Made by a program: the position numbers and the translations under genes
Assembly: GCA_016213125.1 (NCBI GenBank)
Contig: JACRBR010000153.1
Coordinates: 1 to 6,181 of the forward strand
DNA: 6,181 nt
Origin: Chloroflexota bacterium
GTDB taxonomy: Bacteria; Chloroflexota; Dehalococcoidia; DSTF01; JACRBR01
Direction of reading: 5' to 3'
The notes under the pieces: generated by a model
What the model saw: only the letters and a program-made list of their open reading frames with translations
The model's database searches: none
What the model was told of the DNA's origin: nothing
Shown: in pieces, positions 1 to 4,718 of the stretch
How the letters are laid out: every line of letters begins with the position of its first letter
Numbering within the stretch: position 1 is the stretch's first letter

Positions 1-1079
1 ACGCCCTTGTGGGGGTCCTTGCCGAAGAACTGCCGCATCTTCTCCTGCACGAGCGGCATGCGCGTCTGGCCACCGACCAGCACCTCCTAATCGATCTGCG
101 CGGCGGTGAGGCCGGCGTCCTGGAGCGCGGCCTTCAGCGGGATCAGCGTATTCTCGACCAGTTCGCCGACGAGCTGCTCGAGCTTGGCGCGCGTGATGGT
201 GATGGCCATGTGCTTCGGGCCCTCGGCGTCGGCGGTGATGAACGGCAGGTTCACCTCCGTCTGTTGGGCCGAAGAGAGCTCGATCTTGGCCTTCTCCGCC
301 GCCTCCTTAAGGCGCTGCAGGGCCATGCGGTCCTGCTTCAGGTCGATGCCCTGCTCGCGCTTGAACTCGGTCACCAGGAAGTCGATGACACGCTGGTCGA
401 AGTCGTCGCCGCCCAGGTGGGTGTCGCCGTTGGTGGACTTCACCTGGAAGGTGCCTTCGCCCAGCTCGAGAATCGAGATGTCGAAGGTGCCGCCGCCCAG
501 GTCGTAGACGGCGATAACCTCCTCGCCCTTCTTATCGAGGCCGTAGGCCAGCGAGGCCGCGGTCGGCTCGTTGATGATGCGGAGGACCTCGAGACCGGCG
601 ATCTTGCCGGCGTCCTTGGTGGCCTGACGCTGGGCGTCGTTGAAGTACGCAGGGACGGTGATGACGGCCTCGTTGACCGGCTCACCCAGGTAGGCCTCGG
701 CATCGGCCTTCAGCTTCTGCAGGATCATGGCGCTGACCTCGGGCGGGCTGTAGCTGCGGCCGCCCATGGCCACCTGCGCATCGCCGTTTCCGGCGCGCTC
801 GATCTTGTAGCCCATGAGGCTGATGTCGCGCTGGACCTCGACGTCCTCGAACTTGCGGCCCATGAGGCGCTTCACCGAGTAGATGGTGTTGTCGGGGTTC
901 GTGACGGCCTGCCGTTTGGCGACGGTGCCGACGAGCCTTTCGCCGCTCTTGCTGACGGCGACGACGGACGGCGTGATGCGCCCGCCTTCGCTGTTGGCGA
1001 TGACGACGGGATCGCCCGCCTCCATGACGGCGACGACGGAGTTCGTGGTGCCGAGGTCGATGCCAATTACCTTACCCAT
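1..1079 (-). CDS. dnaK: Hsp70 chaperone DnaK, 3' end outside window, interrupted by an in-frame amber codon
   Basis: DnaK is the cytosolic ATP-driven Hsp70 chaperone that binds unfolded polypeptides with DnaJ and GrpE. The reading frame starts at ATG 1079 with a good Shine-Dalgarno (AGGAG, 1088-1092, 8 nt away). It shows the actin-fold nucleotide-binding domain: phosphate-1 loop GIDLGTTNS (residues 6-14), TVPAYFND (141-148), IINEPTAASLAYG (168-180) and phosphate-2 loop DLGGGTFD (193-200). An in-frame TAG at 87-89 ends translation after residue 330. The same frame then continues for 28 codons with textbook DnaK sequence (VLVGGQTRMP adenosine motif, then FFGKDP) up to base 1. Identity is certain. 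Whether the gene is truly broken or the stop is a sequencing error is open. A real stop would remove the GGQTR adenosine loop, the rest of lobe II and the whole substrate-binding domain. It is the last visible gene of the hrcA-grpE-dnaK operon, 31 bp after the small ORF. Confidence 0.95.
87..89 (-). other. In-frame TAG codon inside dnaK
   Basis: On the minus strand the codons read CAG ATC GAT TAG GAG GTG (Q I D stop E V). Family members normally have an acidic or polar residue here, just before the E/V-x-LVGGQTRMP motif, so a single change from GAG or CAG would explain it. Reading frame and similarity are perfect on both sides, so this is a substitution, not an indel. fabH and the small ORF in the same window also end in TAG, so there is no sign that TAG is reassigned. 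I favour an individual mutation or a sequencing/assembly error. Confidence 0.9.
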
Positions 1080-1110
1080 GTCTTCTTCTCCTGTGCTCCG
1101 CTGACCGCGG

Positions 1111-1317
1111 CTAGTCTGCTGGCTGGCTCAGCTCGCGCAGGGCGTCTGCGGCGAGCCGTTCGATACGTTCCATCTCTTCCACTTCCGCTTGCAGACCCTG
1201 CAGGTCCATTGCGACGGCCCTTCGCTGGCGCAGGCGCTCGGCGCGGTGCTGGGCCTTGGCGCGCAGCAGCTCGGCGGCGGCGCGGATGTGCTCGTTTCCC
1301 TGTGCTGTCTGTGTCAT
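1111..1317 (-). CDS. Small charged helical protein of unknown function between grpE and dnaK
   Basis: I do not recognise this 68-residue protein. After a short polar start it is almost entirely predicted helix, rich in Ala, Glu, Arg, Gln and Leu (AAELLRAKAQHRAERLRQ at about residues 13-30, then LQGLQAEVEEMERIERLAAD at about 40-59), which suggests a short coiled coil. There is no J-domain HPD motif, signal peptide, membrane segment or cysteine. Codon third positions are mostly G or C, like the neighbouring real genes, which supports coding. An in-frame TGA lies 18 nt upstream (1333-1335), so ATG 1317 is the most upstream possible start. The Shine-Dalgarno is poor because a tandem repeat occupies that region, and ATG at residue 38 is a less likely alternative. 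It sits 77 bp after grpE and 31 bp before dnaK on the same strand, so it should be co-transcribed under CIRCE control. A chaperone-accessory role is inference from position only. Confidence 0.62.
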   Translation of the reverse strand: MTQTAQGNEHIRAAAELLRAKAQHRAERLRQRRAVAMDLQGLQAEVEEMERIERLAADALRELSQPAD

Positions 1318-1321
1318 GGTG

Positions 1322-1356
1322 GTTCTCAGTTCTCAGTAGTCAGTTGGCAGTCCTTG
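1322..1356. repeat. Degenerate 7-bp tandem repeat upstream of the small ORF
   Basis: On the plus strand successive heptamers read GTTCTCA, GTTCTCA, GTAGTCA, GTTGGCA, GTCCTTG. The first two are identical, the next two keep G-T-x-x-x-C-A, and the last is only loosely related. The array ends 4 bp before the ATG of the small minus-strand ORF and so replaces a normal ribosome binding site. The base composition is less GC-rich than the flanks. It resembles short intergenic repeats rather than gene sequence, but copy number elsewhere in the genome cannot be seen. Confidence 0.6.
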
Positions 1357-1368
1357 CCCAGCGTTTGC

Positions 1369-1388
1369 GGGCACGCCGCAGCGTGCCC
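1369..1388. repeat. Perfect 8-bp-stem hairpin downstream of grpE
   Basis: GGGCACGC (1369-1376) and GCGTGCCC (1381-1388) are perfect inverted copies around the 4-nt loop CGCA. On the minus-strand transcript the hairpin lies 6 nt after the grpE stop codon. No U-tract follows, so it is not a convincing intrinsic terminator. It could slow 3' exonucleases or partly attenuate the operon before the small ORF and dnaK, or be one copy of a dispersed palindromic repeat. Confidence 0.7.
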
Positions 1389-1394
1389 CTACGG

Positions 1395-1940
1395 TTATGC
1401 CTCCAGCTCCTTGATCGCGCCTTCGCCGTTGCCGACGACGACCATCGATGGCCGCAGCACCTTGTCGCCGAGCTTGTAGCCTGTCTGGGCGACGGCGATG
1501 ACGCGGTTCTCCTCACCGGGGCCCTGGCTCACGGCCTCGTGAAGCGCGGGGTCGAACAGTTCGCCGTCGGCCTGGATCTCGCTCACGCCCATGACCTCGA
1601 GGAGCGACGCCAGCTTCTTGTGTATCTGGCGCACGCCGTCGACCCAGTTGAGTCCGGCGACGTGCGGGTCGATGTTGATGAAGGCGCGCTCGAAGTCGTC
1701 GACGATGGGCAAGAGGTTGATCACGAGGGCGGCATTGGCGAAGCGCGCGGTCTCGCTGCGCTCCTCCTCGACCCGGCGCTTGAAGTTCTGGTAGTCGGCG
1801 GCGGCGCGCTGCCAGTTGCCGAAGAACTGCTGCGCCTTCGCGCGCTCGTCCTCGAGCAGGGCCTTCAGGGCGTCGACGGTGTCCGGCGTCTCGGCGCCCG
1901 CGGGGTCGGCTGTCGGCGTCTCTTCTCGTTCTGTCGTCAT
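1395..1940 (-). CDS. grpE: Nucleotide exchange factor GrpE
   Basis: GrpE is the cytosolic homodimeric exchange factor that releases ADP from DnaK and so resets the chaperone cycle. From ATG 1940 it encodes 181 residues, a usual size. An acidic, disordered N terminus (1-25) leads into the long dimerising helix (about 25-65, containing WQRAAADYQNFKRR). The central four-helix region follows (LLPIVDDFERAF, 76-87), then the C-terminal beta-domain signature FDPALHEAVSQ (129-139) and TGYKLGDKVLRPSMVVV (153-169). The frame stays open further upstream to 2210, but that stretch crosses the hrcA end and a palindromic repeat and contains no GrpE sequence. ATG 1940 has GGAGA about 10 nt upstream and matches family starts. 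It follows hrcA by 112 bp and ends in TAA 77 bp before the small ORF. It probably depends on the hrcA promoter, because no second CIRCE is visible. Confidence 0.96.
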   Translation of the reverse strand: MTTEREETPTADPAGAETPDTVDALKALLEDERAKAQQFFGNWQRAAADYQNFKRRVEEERSETARFANAALVINLLPIVDDFERAFINIDPHVAGLNWVDGVRQIHKKLASLLEVMGVSEIQADGELFDPALHEAVSQGPGEENRVIAVAQTGYKLGDKVLRPSMVVVGNGEGAIKELEA

Positions 1941-2021
1941 CTCTTCTTTGTCTCCAACAATCTCGTCCGTCAACTCGATGCGTGAGTGCGGCTCGTCGCT
2001 CCGCAGTCCTGCACGGCCCGC

Positions 2022-2040
2022 CGCGGGCTGAAAGCCCGCG
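2022..2040. repeat. Perfect 8-bp palindrome in the hrcA-grpE spacer, dispersed-repeat-like
   Basis: CGCGGGCT (2022-2029) and AGCCCGCG (2033-2040) form a perfect stem around the loop GAA. It starts 12 nt after the hrcA stop on the minus-strand transcript and has no U-tract, so it is not a standard terminator. Read through in the upstream-extended grpE frame it gives the peptide SAGFQPAAG. From general knowledge, such AGFQPA peptides are a common sign of a palindromic repeat translated by mistake. The 112-bp spacer 1941-2052 otherwise holds only the grpE ribosome binding site. Confidence 0.65.
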
Positions 2041-2052
2041 CTGCGAGATCGA

Positions 2053-3096
2053 TTATCCATCCTTCGCCGCGGGTGGTTCGTCGTAGAAGGTGCTGAGCAT
2101 CTCACCCATGAGCTGGCTGAGGAATCGGACGGTGCTGATGGTGCGCGGGTAGTGCATGCGCGTCGGGCCCACGACCGCCATGGCGCCGCCGATGCCCCCC
2201 GGTGTGCCATAGCGGCTGATCACCAGGCTGTAGTCGTGCATGGCGTCCTGCTCGTTCTCGGCCCCGATCATGACGGTGACGCCTTCGCCCGGCGCCTCGG
2301 CGAGCGGGATGATCTTCGGGAGGTTGCGGCGCTCCAGCACATCGAGGAGGTTCAGCATCTTCTCGCTGGTCGCAAACTCGGGCTTCTGCAGCACCGTGCG
2401 CACGCCCTCCATCGCCGCCTCGTCGAAGCCGCCCTGATCCGTCGACGCGAGCACCTCGCGCACGGCGTTGGCGACGTGCCACTCCAGTTGCGTGAGCTGG
2501 ACCTGTGAGCGGCTGATCTCGATTGCGCTGAGCCCGCCGAATGCATGGTTCAGGTGGTTGCTGATGGCGGTGAGGAGGTCCTGCTCCATCGGTTCCGGGA
2601 AGATGAGCACCTGCTGCTTCACGCGCGCCTGCTGCATGACGACGACGAGCAGCGCCGAGGTGTCCTGGATGCTGACAAGCTCCACGCGCTTCAGGCGCGA
2701 CTCGGCGGTGCGGGGCATCGTGACGACGGCGGCGTTCTCGACGGCACGCGCCAGGACGGCGGCGGCAAGATGCACCCACTCGTCCTCCTCGCGGCCGGCC
2801 TGGTGGAACTGGTGCCGGATGGTCTGCTTGGTCTGGGAGGGCAGGTCCCGCTCCTCCATCAGGGCCTCGACGTAGTAACGGTAGCCCTTGTCGGACGGCA
2901 CGCGTCCGGCCGACGTGTGGGGGTGCGAGATATAGCCTTCCTCCTCCAGCCGGGCCATCTCGTTGCGGATGGTGGCGGAGGAGAAGGGGAGCTCGAAGCG
3001 GCGGACCATCGCCTCCGACCCGACGGGGGTGGCGGAGTCGACGTATTCGCTGATGATGAGGCTGAGAAGCCGGGCGCGGCGTTCAGTCAGGGACAT
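2053..3096 (-). CDS. hrcA: Heat-inducible transcription repressor HrcA
   Basis: HrcA is the repressor that binds CIRCE operators and shuts off class I heat-shock genes; its folding is helped by GroEL in characterised species. The 347-residue protein has the family length. The N-terminal winged-helix domain is plain: LTERRARLLSLIISEYV (3-19), TPVGSE (23-28), FSSATIRNEMARLEEEGYI (38-56) and HPHTSAGRVPSDKGYRYYV (58-76). The rest (about 100-335) is the GAF-like domain with its dimerising insert, including the conserved GPTRMHYPR and the closing V-x-FLSQLMGEMLS. ATG 3096 gives the standard N terminus. No good Shine-Dalgarno is seen in the 12 nt between CIRCE and the start codon, so translation initiation may be weak, which would suit a repressor needed in small amounts. 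It is the first gene of the operon, upstream of grpE and dnaK, and it is autoregulated by the CIRCE in its own leader. It ends in TAA. Confidence 0.97.
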   Translation of the reverse strand: MSLTERRARLLSLIISEYVDSATPVGSEAMVRRFELPFSSATIRNEMARLEEEGYISHPHTSAGRVPSDKGYRYYVEALMEERDLPSQTKQTIRHQFHQAGREEDEWVHLAAAVLARAVENAAVVTMPRTAESRLKRVELVSIQDTSALLVVVMQQARVKQQVLIFPEPMEQDLLTAISNHLNHAFGGLSAIEISRSQVQLTQLEWHVANAVREVLASTDQGGFDEAAMEGVRTVLQKPEFATSEKMLNLLDVLERRNLPKIIPLAEAPGEGVTVMIGAENEQDAMHDYSLVISRYGTPGGIGGAMAVVGPTRMHYPRTISTVRFLSQLMGEMLSTFYDEPPAAKDG

Positions 3097-3108
3097 TTCA
3101 GATTCGGA

Positions 3109-3135
3109 TTAGCACTCTCCAGTCCCGAGTGCTAA
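3109..3135 (-). promoter_or_regulatory. CIRCE operator (HrcA binding site)
   Basis: The sequence is a perfect consensus CIRCE: TTAGCACTC (3109-3117), a 9-nt spacer, then GAGTGCTAA (3127-3135). Both 9-bp arms match without a mismatch. It lies 12 nt upstream of the hrcA start codon and directly downstream of a candidate promoter, so it falls in the 5' untranslated region, as in known class I heat-shock operons. Bound HrcA would block transcription of hrcA-grpE-small ORF-dnaK. Confidence 0.97.
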
Positions 3136-3146
3136 CGCTCTGCGCC

Positions 3147-3176
3147 AGTGTATCAGCAGGTCGTCAAGGCGATCAA
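3147..3176 (-). promoter_or_regulatory. Candidate housekeeping-sigma promoter of the hrcA operon
   Basis: Read on the minus strand, TTGATC (3176-3171) and TACACT (3152-3147) are separated by 18 nt. Each hexamer matches the sigma-70 consensus at 4 of 6 positions. Transcription would start near 3140, just ahead of the CIRCE, which is the usual layout. The match itself is modest; position relative to CIRCE is the main support. The whole hrcA upstream region is only 108 bp, so the promoter must be about here or inside the end of the NHL gene. Confidence 0.45.
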
Positions 3177-3204
3177 GGGGAGGATGGGGCTCTGTGGATA
3201 GGGC

Positions 3205-4548
3205 TCACGGGCAGGCGGAGACCGGCTGGCCGAACTGCATGCGGACCGCCAGGACGTCGCCGGAGTTGACCTGACCGTCGCCGTTCTGGTCGAAGCGGAG
3301 CGTGGAGGGGTGGAACTGCTCCAGCACGACGCGGAGCTGGTCGCCCGAGTTGACGGTGCCATCCCGGTTTACGTCGGCGCGGATGATCTTGCAGTAGGTG
3401 TAGGGATCCTCGCCGATGCCGGCCTCGGCGGCATCCAGGTAACCGTCGCCGTCGGAGTCGACGGCGGCGCCGTAGATGACGCTGATCAGCATCGGCTGGG
3501 AGTAGTCCCGCTCGTCGAAGTCCGCTACGAAGACGTTGCCCGCAGAATCGACTGCCACTGCGCTGATGGTCCGGAGCGTAGCCTGAATCGCTTGACCGCC
3601 ACGACCGGAAACAAAGCACATTGCCCCATAGCCAGCCACCGTCGTAAGTACGCCATCCGCAATCACGTCCAGGTGGCAGCCGTTACTGATGAGGATTTCC
3701 CCGCCAGGCCCGATCGCGAAGTCGGCTCCGCTCGCGCACAGGTTGCCGGTGAACGACACGGTGGAAATCACGCCTGCTTCTATTCGGCGCAAGACACAAC
3801 CCGAGTTGAAGTAGAGGCTCCCGTCTGGACCGACGGCGAGAGAACTCGGCTCCATGATGTGCGCTTGGCCGGACGGACCACCGTCGCCATCGTTTAAGCA
3901 GATTCCCCCTGCGGGGATGCCGAGCGTGATCGAGCTGATGATTCCCGCGCCGTCGACCTTGCGAATACGGCAGTTGTCAGTGTCAGCGATGAAGAATTCG
4001 CCATTCGCCCCCCACGCGACGTCTTCGGCAATCGTCATTCTTGCGGACGTTGCAGAGATTCCGTCCACGACCACACCACCGCACCAAAAGGGCCCCTGAC
4101 CAGCCACCGTGCCTATCATTCCTGTCCCGCCATCGATACGGCGCACAGAGCAGTTGAAGGAGTCGGCAACCAGTACGTTCCCCGATTGGTCAAAATCGAG
4201 GCCCTCCGGTCGGCTAAAGGTGGCGGCCAGCGCCGGGCCGCCGTCTCCGGTCCAAGACGACACTCCCCTCGTGCCAGCGAGCCGAACCATATGCTCGTCC
4301 ACGACCTTAACAACCTGTCCAGTAAATTCGCTGAACACGAGGTTACCCTCCGTCGTCAAGGCCAATCGGTATGGCTCAACTAGCGCGTCTAACCGACGGG
4401 CGCCTACGCCGCCGGTTCCGCCGCCGGCGTAGGTCTCGATGACGCCGGGTGGGCCAGAGAGGGGGCCGGCTGCGCGGGAAGGTCCGGGTGATGGAGAGAG
4501 CCACGCTGCCACCGGAAGCAACATCAGAGCGGCCAGTACGCGACGCAT
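3205..4548 (-). CDS. Secreted NHL-repeat beta-propeller protein with C-terminal dockerin-like domain
   Basis: No specific function can be assigned. The protein (447 residues from ATG 4548) starts with a signal peptide: MRR, a hydrophobic core to about residue 17, and likely cleavage near SRAAG (24-28). Residues 35-360 hold about six NHL-type blades with recurring PEGLDFDQSGNVLVADS-like units (near 114, 173, 234, 275 and 328). Each has a G/D-x-G-x-(I/V/L) turn and often a following RRID/RKVD strand. The tail has calcium loops DSDGDGYLDAAE (364-375), DVNRDGTVNSGD (392-403) and DQNGDGQVNSGD (420-431). The last two form a duplicated dockerin-type F-hand pair. Ten cysteines suggest disulfides and an extracytoplasmic location. 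A GTG nine bases upstream (4557) is open in frame, but ATG 4548 is preferred because AGGTGG sits 5 nt before it. The gene ends in TGA 108 bp before hrcA, with no clear terminator, and is divergent from fabH. Confidence 0.85.
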   Translation of the reverse strand: MRRVLAALMLLPVAAWLSPSPGPSRAAGPLSGPPGVIETYAGGGTGGVGARRLDALVEPYRLALTTEGNLVFSEFTGQVVKVVDEHMVRLAGTRGVSSWTGDGGPALAATFSRPEGLDFDQSGNVLVADSFNCSVRRIDGGTGMIGTVAGQGPFWCGGVVVDGISATSARMTIAEDVAWGANGEFFIADTDNCRIRKVDGAGIISSITLGIPAGGICLNDGDGGPSGQAHIMEPSSLAVGPDGSLYFNSGCVLRRIEAGVISTVSFTGNLCASGADFAIGPGGEILISNGCHLDVIADGVLTTVAGYGAMCFVSGRGGQAIQATLRTISAVAVDSAGNVFVADFDERDYSQPMLISVIYGAAVDSDGDGYLDAAEAGIGEDPYTYCKIIRADVNRDGTVNSGDQLRVVLEQFHPSTLRFDQNGDGQVNSGDVLAVRMQFGQPVSACP

Positions 4549-4556
4549 GTACACCA

Positions 4557-4562
4557 CCTAAC
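4557..4562 (-). promoter_or_regulatory. Ribosome binding site deciding the NHL protein start
   Basis: On the minus strand TTAGGTGGTGTAC precedes the ATG at 4548. The Shine-Dalgarno-like core AGGTGG, with a 5-8 nt gap depending on register, fits ATG 4548. The in-frame GTG codons at 4557 and 4554 overlap the Shine-Dalgarno itself and so cannot be served by it. This favours the 447-residue protein over the 450-residue one. Confidence 0.6.
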
Positions 4563-4629
4563 CTGGGGAAGGCCGCTCCATATCTTCCCGGGGAGTCTCG
4601 CTTGACGGCTCCCATTCAACCATCGGGGC

Positions 4630-4651
4630 TCTGACCAATCTCTGACCACGC
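4630..4651. repeat. Two tandem 11-bp direct repeats in the divergent intergenic region
   Basis: TCTGACCAATC (4630-4640) is followed directly by TCTGACCACGC (4641-4651); the first eight bases are identical. The period of 11 bp is about one helical turn, so a protein contacting both copies would bind one face of the DNA. The pair lies about 25 to 45 bp upstream of the candidate fabH -10 box, a usual place for an activator or repressor. No regulator can be named from the sequence. Confidence 0.5.
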
Positions 4652-4673
4652 AGTCCGGGTGAGAGCGCTTCGA

Positions 4674-4679
4674 TATACT
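4674..4679 (+). promoter_or_regulatory. Candidate -10 box for fabH
   Basis: TATACT matches the TATAAT consensus at five of six positions and would place transcription start near 4686, leaving a leader of about 33 nt before the TTG start. No acceptable -35 hexamer is seen at 16-18 nt spacing (CAGTCC is there). This suggests either a weak promoter or one helped by a protein bound at the direct repeats just upstream. Confidence 0.4.
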
Positions 4680-4718
4680 CACCGGTAGCCCGCAGGATTC
4701 GGGCTGGATGGAGTTGGC

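Noticed and set aside
87..89. Alternative genetic code or programmed recoding of TAG
   Set aside because: fabH and the small ORF also end in TAG at sensible places. No selenocysteine (TGA) or pyrrolysine-specific context is seen, and a single substitution explains the site.
1369..1388. Rho-independent terminator after grpE
   Set aside because: The stem is perfect, but no U-rich tract follows on the minus-strand transcript, and dnaK is expected to be transcribed from the same operon.
9..1985. A 658-codon plus-strand open frame covering dnaK, the small ORF and most of grpE
   Set aside because: It is antisense to genes with unmistakable family motifs. GC-rich coding bias makes stop codons rare on the opposite strand, and its translation is low-complexity (runs of Leu, Gly, Asp, Val, Arg) without any recognisable domain.
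1978..1990. Possible second CIRCE upstream of grpE (GAGTGC half-site)
   Set aside because: Only a short half-site on one side is present; there is no partner arm at 9-nt spacing.
1941..2210. N-terminal extension of grpE to an upstream ATG (271-residue version)
   Set aside because: The extension overlaps the end of hrcA and crosses a palindromic repeat. It shows no GrpE sequence, whereas ATG 1940 has an acceptable ribosome binding site and gives the usual length.
2545..3135. A 196-codon plus-strand ORF over hrcA and the CIRCE
   Set aside because: It is a shadow of hrcA and runs through its operator; no domain or ribosome binding site supports it.
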